A DNA stretch of 64,000 nt from Muribaculaceae bacterium (GTDB lineage Bacteria > Bacteroidota > Bacteroidia > Bacteroidales > Muribaculaceae): assembly GCA_022508985.1 (NCBI GenBank), contig JAFLUA010000006.1:49177-113176 (forward strand), written 5' to 3'. A program made the translations under genes and the position numbers. Positions 8,927 through 17,842 of this stretch are shown in pieces (the stretch's first letter is position 1; each line of letters starts with the position of its first letter). The notes beneath the pieces were generated by a model, which saw nothing but the letters and a program-made list of their open reading frames with translations, was not told the DNA's origin and ran no database searches.

Positions 8927-8958
8927 CAAAAGTATACATTTTTTTTCGATTTGGCAAA
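8927..8958 (-). promoter_or_regulatory. Promoter for the wecC-wecG-wecB operon
   Basis: On the minus strand TTTG (8955-8958), a 20-base spacer and TACTTTTG (8927-8934) match the Bacteroidota consensus exactly. It sits about 30 bases upstream of the wecC ATG and is back to back with the ruvX promoter box. Confidence 0.75.
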
Positions 8959-8965
8959 CATTTTG

Positions 8966-8973
8966 TATTTTTG
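8966..8973 (+). promoter_or_regulatory. Candidate -7 promoter box for ruvX-def
   Basis: TATTTTTG matches TAnnTTTG and ends only 12 bases before the ruvX ATG, so the mRNA leader would be only a few bases long. No TTTG is seen at the ideal -33 position. Confidence 0.45.
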
Positions 8974-8985
8974 CAAAACAAAACA

Positions 8986-9417
8986 ATGGGACGAATACTT
9001 GCCATAGACTTTGGTAGAAAGCGGTGCGGCATAGCTGCTACGGATCCGTTACGTATAGTAGCTTCCGGAGTCGCTACCGTGGCCACGTCATCGCTTGTCG
9101 ATTTTGTGAAAAAATACATTGCCGACAACGGTCTCGATTTCATTGTGGTGGGAGAACCGAGAGATATGAAAGGAAATCCTTCGGAGTCGACTCGATATCT
9201 CCTCCCCGCTATTGAGCGTCTGCGCCAAGCCATTCCCGATAAGCCTATAGTGTTTTTTGATGAGCGTTTTACCTCTGTGTTGGCTCATAGAGCCATGATT
9301 GACGGAGGCCTTAAGAAAATGGCTCGTCGTGACAAAGCCCTTGTTGATGAAATCTCAGCGACAATAATATTAAACGATTTTCTGGCCGGAAGGCAATATA
9401 AAGAATCAGGACTATGA
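8986..9417 (+). CDS. ruvX: RuvX/YqgF family protein (pre-16S rRNA nuclease / Holliday junction resolvase-like)
   Basis: This 143-residue RNase H-fold protein begins MGRILAIDFGRKRCGIAATDP, the usual first strand with a catalytic aspartate. It continues with VVGEPRDMKGNPSES, FFDERFTSVLAHRAM (catalytic Glu) and DEISATIILNDFL (catalytic Asp). YqgF in E. coli trims the 5' end of pre-16S rRNA; a recombination role has also been proposed. The frame is open back to 8899, but that extension encodes no family sequence and overlaps the promoter boxes. Its stop overlaps the def start (ATGA), so the two are co-translated. Confidence 0.9.
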   Translation: MGRILAIDFGRKRCGIAATDPLRIVASGVATVATSSLVDFVKKYIADNGLDFIVVGEPRDMKGNPSESTRYLLPAIERLRQAIPDKPIVFFDERFTSVLAHRAMIDGGLKKMARRDKALVDEISATIILNDFLAGRQYKESGL

Positions 9418-9983
9418 AATTACCTGTATATCTATACGGACATCCGGTGCTCCGTAAAATATCAACACCAATCGAGCCGGGATATCCCGGACTGGAACAA
9501 CTTATAAGTGATATGTTCGCTGCAATGTATGAGTCGCAAGGTGTAGGTCTTGCGGCACCCCAAATAGGTCGAAACATCCGCTTGGTGGTTATCGATGCCG
9601 ACCCTGTCGCCGAAGAGTTTCCTGAGTGCTCTGGCCGTAAGTTGGTTCTTATCAACCCCGAAGTGGAGATACTCGAGGGCGAAGATATTTCGCGAAGTGA
9701 AGGCTGCCTGAGCCTCCCCGGAATATCGGAAAATGTTCCGCGTGTCGAGAATATTCGCCTACGGTGGCTCGACCAAAACTTTGAGGCGCATGAGGAGCTT
9801 ATATCGGGCTTCCTTGCCAGAATAGTGCAGCATGAATGCGACCATCTCGATGGTAAAGTATTCATCGACCATATATCGGCTATCCGTAGACAGCTTATAA
9901 AAGGAAAACTCAACAATATAGTAACTGGGCGTGCGAAGGTCGACTATCCCGTTCGTTGGGCACCAACGGCTAAACGTCGCTGA
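9414..9983 (+). CDS. def: Peptide deformylase
   Basis: This 189-residue metalloenzyme removes the formyl group from the initiator methionine of new proteins. All three motifs are present: GVGLAAPQIG at 43-52, EGCLS with metal ligand C98 at 96-100, and HECDH with two metal-binding histidines and the catalytic Glu at 140-144. The start codon overlaps the ruvX stop by four bases. Length is normal for the Bacteroidales enzyme. Confidence 0.95.
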   Translation: MKLPVYLYGHPVLRKISTPIEPGYPGLEQLISDMFAAMYESQGVGLAAPQIGRNIRLVVIDADPVAEEFPECSGRKLVLINPEVEILEGEDISRSEGCLSLPGISENVPRVENIRLRWLDQNFEAHEELISGFLARIVQHECDHLDGKVFIDHISAIRRQLIKGKLNNIVTGRAKVDYPVRWAPTAKRR

Positions 9984-10034
9984 ACGCTTTACCCGTAAAC
10001 ATCAGATTTTGTAAACAACTAAAACAGATATATC

Positions 10035-11720
10035 GTGGCAGACGACAAAAAAGTAATATTTTCGATGGTGGGCGTGAGTAAAATATATCCACCGCAGAAA
10101 CAAGTATTAAAAGATATCTACCTGTCTTTTTTCTACGGGGCCAAAATTGGTATCATAGGTCTTAATGGTTCCGGTAAGTCTTCACTGCTTAAGATTATAG
10201 CAGGGATAGATAAGGAGTATCAAGGCGAAGTGGTGTTTGCACCGGGCTATTCAGTAGGCTATCTTGAACAGGAACCGCAATTAGACCCCGATAAGACCGT
10301 TATAGAAGTGGTCCGCGAGGGTGTTCAGCCTATTATGGATTTGCTCGCTGAATTCGATAAGGTAAACGAAGCCTTTGCCGACCCCGATGTGCTCGACGAT
10401 GCAGATAAGATGGACGCTTTAATAGCGCGCCAGGCCGAGCTGCAAGATGCCCTCGACGCTGCCGATGCATGGAATATCGACTCACGTCTCGAACGCGCCA
10501 TGGATGCCCTCCAATGTCCGCCCGACGACCAGGTAATATCGACATTGTCGGGTGGCGAACGCCGCCGTGTTGCACTCTGCCGTCTTCTATTGCAACAACC
10601 CGATGTGTTGTTGCTTGACGAGCCTACCAACCACCTCGATGCCGAATCTATCGACTGGCTCGAACAGCACTTGCAGCAATACGCCGGGACGGTTATTGCT
10701 ATTACACACGACCGATATTTCCTTGACCATGTAGCAGGTTGGATTCTTGAATTAGACCGCGGAGAAGGTATCCCTTGGAAGGGTAATTATTCATCGTGGC
10801 TCGACCAGAAAACCAAGCGAATGGCGCAAGAAGAAAAGCAGGCGTCGAAGCGTCGTAAAACGCTCGAACGTGAGCTCGAATGGGTGCGTATGGCTCCTAA
10901 GGCACGTCAGGCCAAAGGTAAAGCGCGCTTGAATTCTTACGATAAACTGCTTAACGAAGATCAACGCCAACGTGAAGAGAGACTCGAAATATTTATACCC
11001 AACGGACCTCGCTTGGGCAACAAAGTTATCGAGGCCAGTCATTTAGCAAAGGCTTTTGGTAAAAAGCAGCTGTTTGCCGATTTGTCGTTCTCATTGCCAC
11101 CTAATGGTATTGTAGGTGTCATAGGCCCCAATGGTGCCGGTAAAACTACACTTTTCCGTCTTATTATGGGGCAGGAAGCGGCCGATAATGGCACTTTCGA
11201 GGTGGGCGAAACAGTAAAAATAGCCTACGTTGACCAAACACACCACGATTTGTTGCCCGAAAGAACTGTCTATGAAGTAATTTCTCAAGGCGTTGAAACA
11301 TTCCGCATGGGCGGACGTGATGTAAATGCGCGGGCTTATCTGTCGCGTTTCAATTTCACCGGAGCCGACCAGGAGAAGAAAATAGCTGTGCTGTCGGGCG
11401 GTGAACGCAATCGCCTGCACTTGGCTATGGCTCTCAAAGAGGAAGGTAACGTGCTTCTGCTCGACGAACCTACCAACGATATCGATGTCAACACGTTACG
11501 CGCTCTCGAAGAGGGCCTCGACGATTTCGCCGGTTGTGCTGTCGTGGTGAGCCACGATCGTTGGTTCCTCGACCGTATCTGCACGCATATTCTTTCGTTT
11601 GAAGGCGATGGCAATGTAGTATTTTACGAAGGCTCATATTCCGATTACGAAGAATATAAAAAACGCCTTAACGGTGGTAAAGAACTGCCGCGACGCCGTT
11701 ATCGTAAACTCATGGAATGA
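10035..11720 (+). CDS. ettA: Energy-dependent translational throttle protein EttA (ABC-F ATPase)
   Basis: This 561-residue soluble ABC-F protein has two ATPase domains. The first has Walker A GLNGSGKSS near 43 and signature LSGGERRR; the second has GPNGAGKTT and LSGGERNR, with Walker B text LLLDEPTNHLDAESI and LLLDEPTNDIDVNTL. A charged linker (KTKRMAQEEKQASKRRKTLERELEW) joins them, as in EttA, which binds the ribosomal E site and gates the first elongation step according to ATP level. There are no membrane spans, so this is not a transporter. The start is GTG at 10035, preceded by a 51-base gap with no clear promoter; it may be read through from ruvX-def. Confidence 0.93.
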   Translation: MADDKKVIFSMVGVSKIYPPQKQVLKDIYLSFFYGAKIGIIGLNGSGKSSLLKIIAGIDKEYQGEVVFAPGYSVGYLEQEPQLDPDKTVIEVVREGVQPIMDLLAEFDKVNEAFADPDVLDDADKMDALIARQAELQDALDAADAWNIDSRLERAMDALQCPPDDQVISTLSGGERRRVALCRLLLQQPDVLLLDEPTNHLDAESIDWLEQHLQQYAGTVIAITHDRYFLDHVAGWILELDRGEGIPWKGNYSSWLDQKTKRMAQEEKQASKRRKTLERELEWVRMAPKARQAKGKARLNSYDKLLNEDQRQREERLEIFIPNGPRLGNKVIEASHLAKAFGKKQLFADLSFSLPPNGIVGVIGPNGAGKTTLFRLIMGQEAADNGTFEVGETVKIAYVDQTHHDLLPERTVYEVISQGVETFRMGGRDVNARAYLSRFNFTGADQEKKIAVLSGGERNRLHLAMALKEEGNVLLLDEPTNDIDVNTLRALEEGLDDFAGCAVVVSHDRWFLDRICTHILSFEGDGNVVFYEGSYSDYEEYKKRLNGGKELPRRRYRKLME

Positions 11721-11748
11721 TAACGCGGCCGCTTTAAAATAAAATTCG

Positions 11749-11756
11749 TAATTTTG
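11749..11756 (+). promoter_or_regulatory. Candidate -7 promoter box for pheS
   Basis: TAATTTTG is an exact -7 match ending 23 bases before the pheS ATG at 11780. No TTTG is found at -33. Confidence 0.5.
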
Positions 11757-11779
11757 CACAAAGAAAAACAGCAAAAGAG

Positions 11780-12799
11780 ATGTTAAGCAAAATAAACGAG
11801 ATACGCGCCGAGCTCGAAGCACTTCATGCTGCCAATGTAGCCGAAGTAGAGGCGCTACGTATAAAATATCTAAGTAAAAAAGGTGCTATCAGTGCCTTGA
11901 TGAACGACTTCCGTAATGTCGCCGCCGATAAGAAACGTGAACTCGGGCAGGCGCTGAACGAGCTTAAAACATTTGCCACAGAGCGAATAAACAATTTACG
12001 TGAAGCGGCATCGGCAGGTAACGACGCTGCCGACGGCCTCGACCTTACGCGCACCGCAGCTCCTGTGCGCTTGGGCACACGCCACCCATTGTCGCTTGTG
12101 CGTGAGCAAATTATCGACATTTTCCGTCGCCTTGGCTTTACCATAGCCGAAGGCCCCGAGATCGAAGACGATTGGCATGTGTTTGAGTCTCTTAATTTTG
12201 CGGCCGATCACCCGGCACGTGATATGCAAGATACATTCTTCATCGGTCGTAACCCCGAGGTGTTGCTTCGTACGCACACATCGTCGGTGCAGACTCGCGT
12301 TATGACAAGTCAGCAACCGCCGATTCGTATTATATGCCCCGGACGTGTTTACCGCAATGAGGCTATTTCGGCGCGTGCGCACTGTTTCTTCCACCAGGTA
12401 GAAGCTCTCTATGTCGACCGCAATGTTACTTTTGCCGACTTACGGCAGACCTTGCTCTATTTTGCTCGTGAAATGTTTGGCCCGCAAACCCAGATACGTT
12501 TGCGCCCGAGTTATTTCCCTTTCACAGAGCCGTCGGCCGAAATGGACATCAGTTGTAATCTATGCGGTGGCAAAGGATGCTCTTTCTGCAAAGGTACAGG
12601 GTGGGTAGAAATACTTGGTTGCGGAATGGTCGACCCCGCCGTCCTCGAGGCGTGTGGCATTGATTCGAAGGTGTATTCGGGCTTTGCTCTTGGCATGGGT
12701 ATCGAGCGTATTACCAACTTAAAATACCAAGTAAAAGACTTGCGCATGTTCTCCGAAAACGATGTGCGCTTCCTTGAGGAATTTACTGCAGCACACTAA
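11780..12799 (+). CDS. pheS: Phenylalanyl-tRNA synthetase alpha subunit
   Basis: This 339-residue protein has an N-terminal coiled-coil tRNA-binding region (about 1-90) and a class II catalytic core: HPLSLVREQIIDIF, FFIGRNPEVLLRTHTSSVQTRVM (motif 2 region), YRNEAISARAHCFFHQVE, SYFPFTEPSAEMDISC and motif 3 FALGMGIERITNLKY. It charges tRNA-Phe together with the beta subunit, whose gene is not adjacent here. A CxxC-xx-CxxC stretch in the insert (CNLCGGKGCSFC) could bind zinc, a variant feature seen in some members. Length is normal. Confidence 0.95.
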   Translation: MLSKINEIRAELEALHAANVAEVEALRIKYLSKKGAISALMNDFRNVAADKKRELGQALNELKTFATERINNLREAASAGNDAADGLDLTRTAAPVRLGTRHPLSLVREQIIDIFRRLGFTIAEGPEIEDDWHVFESLNFAADHPARDMQDTFFIGRNPEVLLRTHTSSVQTRVMTSQQPPIRIICPGRVYRNEAISARAHCFFHQVEALYVDRNVTFADLRQTLLYFAREMFGPQTQIRLRPSYFPFTEPSAEMDISCNLCGGKGCSFCKGTGWVEILGCGMVDPAVLEACGIDSKVYSGFALGMGIERITNLKYQVKDLRMFSENDVRFLEEFTAAH

Positions 12800-12823
12800 T
12801 CTATTAAAACGAAGCCTGTCGTT

Positions 12824-13210
12824 ATGGCATCTTACTCTACATTGCTCAACTTTGCCGCGGTAGGTGCCGGTGGTATGATTGGGGCAATGCTACGTTATGG
12901 TATACAGCACCTTGGCCTTTTCGAGCAAAGCTATTGCAACACTCTCACGGTGAATCTTACCGGTAGTTTTTTGATGGGTGTCGTGTGGGTGTTGCTCAGC
13001 CGAGGAGGGGCGCCGGCATGGTGCAACTTATTATTTATGACCGGAGTGCTTGGCGGATATACGACCTACTCGGCATTCTCTCTCGATTTTGTCAATCTCT
13101 TGCGCCAAAGTCGTGTCGTTGAGGCTTTTGTATACTGGGGCATAACAAGCATTTGTGCTCCGGCATTATGTGCCCTTGGGTATTTTATAACAGATAAAAT
13201 ATTGAAATGA
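12824..13210 (+). CDS. crcB: Fluoride ion channel (CrcB/FluC)
   Basis: This 128-residue protein has four predicted membrane helices. Family blocks are GAGGMIGAMLRYGIQ, NLTGSFLMGVVWVLL and GGYTTYSAFSLDFVN, the last covering the polar track and the central sodium-site region. FluC dimers export fluoride and protect the cell from it. It lies 24 bases after pheS and overlaps nth by four bases (ATGA). No fluoride riboswitch was recognised upstream, so expression probably follows the operon. Confidence 0.92.
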   Translation: MASYSTLLNFAAVGAGGMIGAMLRYGIQHLGLFEQSYCNTLTVNLTGSFLMGVVWVLLSRGGAPAWCNLLFMTGVLGGYTTYSAFSLDFVNLLRQSRVVEAFVYWGITSICAPALCALGYFITDKILK

Positions 13211-13896
13211 GGCAGGCCGATAGATACAAGGCTATCATCGAGCGATTTGCTGTAGAGATGCCGACGGCTACTACCGAACTGAACTACAGAAACCCGTATG
13301 AGTTGCTTGTGGCGGTAATATTGTCGGCTCAATGCACCGATAAAAGAGTGAACATGATAACGCCCTCGTTTTTCGACACTTATCCAACTATCGACCTGTT
13401 GGCTAAGGCATCGCAAGACGATATTTACCAGCTGATAAAATCGTGTTCCTATCCAAATAATAAAGCAAAATCGCTGTTGGGAATGGCTCGTAAGATTGTC
13501 AACGATTATAACAGCGAAGTGCCCGACGATATGGATTCGCTCTTAACTATTCCCGGAGTGGGGCGCAAAACGGCAAATGTAATACTATCGGTCATTTATC
13601 AACAGCCGGCAATGGCGGTCGACACTCATGTCTTCCGTGTATCGGAGCGCCTTGGATTGACAACGAGAAGCAGAAACCCGCTTATGACAGAGCGAAAGTT
13701 GGTAGAAAATATACCGGCCGATTTGCTCGGCACGGCCCACCATTGGCTCATCCTTCATGGTCGCTATGTATGTAAGGCGCGGGTGCCTTTGTGCAATAAA
13801 TGTTTCCTTTCCGATTTGTGTAGGTACAAAAACAACAAAGATAAAGCAGAACAAAATAAGGTAAGTAGAATTAAATCAACTGCAAAACCAATCTAA
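13207..13896 (+). CDS. nth: Endonuclease III
   Basis: This 229-residue bifunctional DNA glycosylase/AP lyase removes oxidised pyrimidines. The helix-hairpin-helix IPGVGRKTANVI carries catalytic K121, and the conserved aspartate is D139 in AVDTHVFRVSERLG. Four cysteines (C189, C196, C199, C205) form the C-terminal [4Fe-4S] site. A short lysine-rich tail follows the cluster. It is translationally coupled to crcB. Confidence 0.95.
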   Translation: MRQADRYKAIIERFAVEMPTATTELNYRNPYELLVAVILSAQCTDKRVNMITPSFFDTYPTIDLLAKASQDDIYQLIKSCSYPNNKAKSLLGMARKIVNDYNSEVPDDMDSLLTIPGVGRKTANVILSVIYQQPAMAVDTHVFRVSERLGLTTRSRNPLMTERKLVENIPADLLGTAHHWLILHGRYVCKARVPLCNKCFLSDLCRYKNNKDKAEQNKVSRIKSTAKPI

Positions 13897-13910
13897 TAGG
13901 ACAATTAAAA

Positions 13911-14552
13911 ATGGACGAAAACAACTTGATTATTTTTATTATTGAGGTTCTTGGCACGATAGCCTTTGCAATTTCCGGTATACGCCTTGCCGCCGCCAAA
14001 AGCTTCGATTGGTTTGGAGCTTATATTATAGGTCTTGTCACGGCAATAGGTGGTGGCACTTTGCGCGATGTACTTCTCGGTATTGAGGTCTTCTGGATGC
14101 AGTCGTGGATGTATCTTGCCGTAACCTTTATATCACTTGTTACGGTGATAGTTTTCCGTAAGGTATTAGTCAAAGGTATGCGCACACTCTTTCTGTTCGA
14201 CGCCATCGGCCTTGCTTTGTTTGTCGTTATAGGTATAGAAAAGACCTTTATGGCCGGATATCCGGCATGGGTGGCTATCGTAATGGGTATTATCACCGGT
14301 TCTTTTGGTGGCATTACGCGCGACATCCTCATAAATGAAGTGCCATTGTTTTTCCGTAAAGAAGTGTATGCCACAGCTTGTCTTGCCGGCGGCCTTATTT
14401 ATTGGTTGATGAGCTTTATACCGATCTGGTCGCCTATTTTATCGCAAGTAAGTTGCGCGGCTACGGTAATTGGTTTGCGAGTGGCGGCCGTACACTATCA
14501 TTGGTCGTTCCCGATACTGAAAGTCGACCCTCGCGACTTGCCTGAAGAATAG
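13911..14552 (+). CDS. TRIC-like cation channel family protein (YicG/YadS, UPF0126)
   Basis: This 213-residue integral membrane protein has about seven hydrophobic segments. It contains two glycine-rich repeats, GLVTAIGGGTLRDVLLG and GIITGSFGGITRDILINEVP, the duplicated signature of the TRIC/YadS family. Eukaryotic TRIC proteins form trimeric potassium channels; bacterial roles are less clear and glycine transport has been proposed for one. It starts 14 bases after nth and ends 6 bases from the convergent murF-alr gene, with no terminator visible between them. Confidence 0.85.
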   Translation: MDENNLIIFIIEVLGTIAFAISGIRLAAAKSFDWFGAYIIGLVTAIGGGTLRDVLLGIEVFWMQSWMYLAVTFISLVTVIVFRKVLVKGMRTLFLFDAIGLALFVVIGIEKTFMAGYPAWVAIVMGIITGSFGGITRDILINEVPLFFRKEVYATACLAGGLIYWLMSFIPIWSPILSQVSCAATVIGLRVAAVHYHWSFPILKVDPRDLPEE

Positions 14553-14558
14553 CCCTAT

Positions 14559-16979
14559 CTAATTTTTGATGTAGGTGCGTTTTACGCGCTGAGACACCGA
14601 TGTCAGCACTTCGTAGGGTATAGTGTTGAGGATATCGGCTATACGTTTAACAGGGATCTGTGGACCGAAAATTTCGACAGTGTCGCCGATGGCTACATCG
14701 GTGACTTCGCTTACGTCAATCATACATAGGTCCATACAGATATTACCAATTGTAGGACATTCAACGCCTTTTACTGAAAAAGAGGCGCGTCCGTTGCCAA
14801 GACGTCGGTTGATGCCGTCGGCATATCCGACAGGGATTGTTGCTACCCGACAATCGTCGCGTTGTGTTATTCCTTTGCAGCCGTAACCTATTGTAGTACC
14901 TTTAGGCCAACTACTTAATGAAATAATATGCGAGCGGAAGGCTGCCACCGGTTTGAGGTTATTGGCTTGCTGGCCCTCGACAGGCGAAATACCATATAGC
15001 CCTATGCCAAGTCGGGCCATTTCGTAGGAGCCGCAATCGGCAAAACGCATCATGCCTGCGGTGTTGAGTATATGTCGGCGGAAAGAGTAGCCAAGCCCCT
15101 GTTGCAACATGGTAGTACATTCGTTGAATGAGTGTAATTGCTCATTAGTGTAATCGTCTAAGTCAAGGCAGTCGGCCGTTGCGAGGTGGGAAAATACTGA
15201 ACTCACTCTCACTGTATTAGCTCCTGCTATAAGTGCTGAGATATCATCAACTTGACTCGGTGTGAAGCCCACACGGTGCATACCCGTGTCAAATTTAATA
15301 TGAATGGGATACTGCACTGTGCCAAACGATGATGCTTCGGCAAGCAGTCGCTCAAGCTCTACGATAGAGAATACTACAGGCTCGAGATGATGAGCAAATA
15401 AAGCCGGATAGCGATTGGTGACGGGGTTGAGTACCATTATAGGCATCGTTATTCCTGCTTCGCGTAGTGCTATCCCTTCTTCGATAACAGCAACGGCAAG
15501 GTATGCCGCGCCTTGCGATTGTAGCGTCTTGCCAATCTCAATCGGGCCCAACCCGTAGGCAGAGGCTTTGACCATTGCGATGATGCCGGTGCCGGAGTGA
15601 ACAAGGCTACGATAGTAGTTGTAGTTGTGAATCAGGGCGTCAAGGTCTACTTCGAGCGTCGTGTCGTGGTCGGCCGATTCCATGGCGGCTGCTATTTCGC
15701 CTATTTTACCGTCGTTCTTGCCGAAAAGCATTATCTGTTTGTTTCGCAGTAATTCGCCGGCATGATAGCGGTCGATTAAATCGGCGATATCGTCGCTCAG
15801 AATAATATTGGAAACATCAGATGAGGCGTTGTGCAAACGCGCATATTCGTCCGATATACAGATTGTTGTTTCTACACCGAATGCTTTAGCCAATTCAAAA
15901 GCTTGACGATAAATGGCTAATATAATATCTCCACCGAGACCACTGCGGTGTTTCAAATCGTCGAGTATTAAAACAGAGCCGTGTGCCGGTGTAGCTCTTC
16001 GACGCATGAAGTCGAGAGCCTCTTGCAACGAACGTAAATCGTGCGTGAAATAATCGCAGATAATGGTGTTGCCAAAATTACCGTCGGTAATCTGTCTTTT
16101 TTTGTTTACGAGAGTTCTCCCGTTTATTACTTTATTGCGTTTGTCTTTGGCAATGCCTTGTAATTCAAGTGCTTTGTCTGCTAATGCATGGTAGATAGTC
16201 GGGAAAAGGCCTTTTTCAATTGCATATAGTGCAGCACCTCTCTCGTTATTTTCAAATTCTTCTTTAAGCAAAGAAGCGATGAGCTGGTCGGAATTATCGT
16301 ATATGATAGTGTCGCAGTTGGCGAGCACTTTCAGCTTTTCTTTAATTTTGTCGGCATGCGATGTAAAGGCCTCATCGTGCTCTGCTGTGATGGGTGTTAT
16401 GATACCAACTTTATGCGATTTGCCTAAGACGGATGCCAGAAAGTCGCCTTGCCCCGGCCCATCGATACCGGCTTCGGTAATCATAACATCGGCATCTGTT
16501 TCGAAGTACATCAATCGACGCGAGTTGTCATCTTCATCATAATAAGTTTTGAATTTGACGGCATCGCTTGTCATATCCCAGATAGCTAATGGAACGCCTA
16601 TACTCGAATTCCAGCTGCGAGGACTTCTACGCACGTCATAACCGAGATCTAAGAGAGCGGAGTAGAGCAGCTCTTTGGTTTTTGTTTTACCGACGCTCCC
16701 GGTTATTACAATGCCATTATCGAAGTGGTTTAAACGCTCGCGAGCGATTTTTCCTAAAGACTCCGGTACGTCGTCGGTGCGGTAGAAAGTGGCGTCGGAG
16801 GTGGCGTACTCTTCGGGAATCTCTTCAACGATAAACGCCCGTACACCCTTTTTGTATAGGTCGGAAATATAGCGGTGGCCATCGCCTATATCGGTGCGTA
16901 TTGCCGCAAAGATAGTGTCGGCCGGAGAAAAAACAGCGCGGCTGTCGGTGGTGATGTATTTATATTTATGGATGCTCAT
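14559..16979 (-). CDS. Bifunctional MurF ligase - alanine racemase fusion
   Basis: This 806-residue fusion is characteristic of Bacteroidetes. Residues 1 to ~435 are MurF-like (UDP-MurNAc-tripeptide:D-Ala-D-Ala ligase) with P-loop GSVGKTKTK at 94-102 and SWNSSIGVPLAIW. Residues ~440-806 are alanine racemase: VDLDALIHNYNYYRS, the PLP-lysine block MVKASAYGLG near 469, LGIGLYGISP and GNICMDLCMIDV with the catalytic tyrosine region nearby. Together they make D-alanine and attach D-Ala-D-Ala to the peptidoglycan precursor. The usual MurF P-loop is GxNGKTT, so GSVGKT is a mild departure. The start overlaps the GSCFA gene stop by four bases. Confidence 0.92.
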   Translation of the reverse strand: MSIHKYKYITTDSRAVFSPADTIFAAIRTDIGDGHRYISDLYKKGVRAFIVEEIPEEYATSDATFYRTDDVPESLGKIARERLNHFDNGIVITGSVGKTKTKELLYSALLDLGYDVRRSPRSWNSSIGVPLAIWDMTSDAVKFKTYYDEDDNSRRLMYFETDADVMITEAGIDGPGQGDFLASVLGKSHKVGIITPITAEHDEAFTSHADKIKEKLKVLANCDTIIYDNSDQLIASLLKEEFENNERGAALYAIEKGLFPTIYHALADKALELQGIAKDKRNKVINGRTLVNKKRQITDGNFGNTIICDYFTHDLRSLQEALDFMRRRATPAHGSVLILDDLKHRSGLGGDIILAIYRQAFELAKAFGVETTICISDEYARLHNASSDVSNIILSDDIADLIDRYHAGELLRNKQIMLFGKNDGKIGEIAAAMESADHDTTLEVDLDALIHNYNYYRSLVHSGTGIIAMVKASAYGLGPIEIGKTLQSQGAAYLAVAVIEEGIALREAGITMPIMVLNPVTNRYPALFAHHLEPVVFSIVELERLLAEASSFGTVQYPIHIKFDTGMHRVGFTPSQVDDISALIAGANTVRVSSVFSHLATADCLDLDDYTNEQLHSFNECTTMLQQGLGYSFRRHILNTAGMMRFADCGSYEMARLGIGLYGISPVEGQQANNLKPVAAFRSHIISLSSWPKGTTIGYGCKGITQRDDCRVATIPVGYADGINRRLGNGRASFSVKGVECPTIGNICMDLCMIDVSEVTDVAIGDTVEIFGPQIPVKRIADILNTIPYEVLTSVSQRVKRTYIKN

Positions 16980-17836
16980 AAGATTTGACGGTGTTGTTCG
17001 GCAAGGAATGATTTATGAGCTTCGGCCACTTGAGCGAGAGTGTGAGAGGAGAAGTAAGCGATGCCGAAATTTTCATATATATAGTCTATGGCAACTTGCG
17101 ACGGGTGTTTCATGTCGGAGGCATAGAAGCGATAGTCGCGCAAATCGTCAATCATAATTTCGTAGGAAGGAAAATAGTGTACAAAATTGTCGTACTTTTT
17201 GCCTAATTGCATGGCGGCAAGGTGTAGAGTGCTTTTGCTTATAGTGTTGCCGTTGAGCCCGTCGGCGAGGTGCCGTATAGGGCTTATAGTGAGTATTACG
17301 CCTTTTACACCGATTTTTTGCAATAGTGTTAAGATATCATCAAGTGCTGTCACACATTCTTCCACCGATAGCAGTCGGCGATTAAAACATGCCGGAGCAA
17401 ACTTATGGCAGTTGCCTACCGCTTGCCCGCTGCTGTTATGACTGAAAATCCATGCCGACCCGAGGGTGAGTATTACCGTAGAAGCACCACCGATAGCATC
17501 AGATAGTATGTCGAGAGTGCCGTTTACGAGCTGCAATACACTTTCGGCGTCAGAGCCACTATAACGCGATGCATAATCGAGGCAATGAAAACCTCGAGGG
17601 CCATCATATAGCTCCTCGGCAGTATAGTGTTGGCGAGTAACGGCCCTCTTAATGCACTTTGCGAGAGATAGCGGGTTGTATAATGGCCCGAATGGATTGT
17701 GTAGCGCATTAAATCCGTCGGCCTCGAGCCGAGAGCCAATCTCATCGGTAAAACATGAGCCCAGCAATACCAGCTTGTCGGAGTGGCTTATCTGAAGATT
17801 CGACTTGCTAATTTCTATTTCGGTACGAAAGCGCAT
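16976..17836 (-). CDS. GSCFA-domain protein
   Basis: This 286-residue protein carries the defining block LLGSCFTDEIGSRLEADGFNALHNPFGPLYNPLSLA near its N-terminus, followed by LTLGSAWIF, GVILTISPIRH and YFPSYEIMIDDLRDYRFYASDMKHPS. The layout (Ser in GSCF, then DxxH-like DMKHPS) is that of SGNH-type esterases, so an acyl or acetyl hydrolase role is plausible but unproven. No signal peptide is seen. It sits between a PorE-like lipoprotein (6 bases) and murF-alr (4-base overlap), which points to a link with the cell envelope. Confidence 0.85.
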   Translation of the reverse strand: MRFRTEIEISKSNLQISHSDKLVLLGSCFTDEIGSRLEADGFNALHNPFGPLYNPLSLAKCIKRAVTRQHYTAEELYDGPRGFHCLDYASRYSGSDAESVLQLVNGTLDILSDAIGGASTVILTLGSAWIFSHNSSGQAVGNCHKFAPACFNRRLLSVEECVTALDDILTLLQKIGVKGVILTISPIRHLADGLNGNTISKSTLHLAAMQLGKKYDNFVHYFPSYEIMIDDLRDYRFYASDMKHPSQVAIDYIYENFGIAYFSSHTLAQVAEAHKSFLAEQHRQIL

Positions 17837-17842
17837 AGATAA

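Noticed and set aside
8898..9233. N-terminal extension of wecC by 112 codons
   Set aside because: It overlaps ruvX on the other strand, crosses both promoters, and encodes no sequence typical of the dehydrogenase family.
10035..11720. Membrane ABC transporter
   Set aside because: The protein has two ATPase domains and no membrane spans; the linker and motifs are those of EttA.
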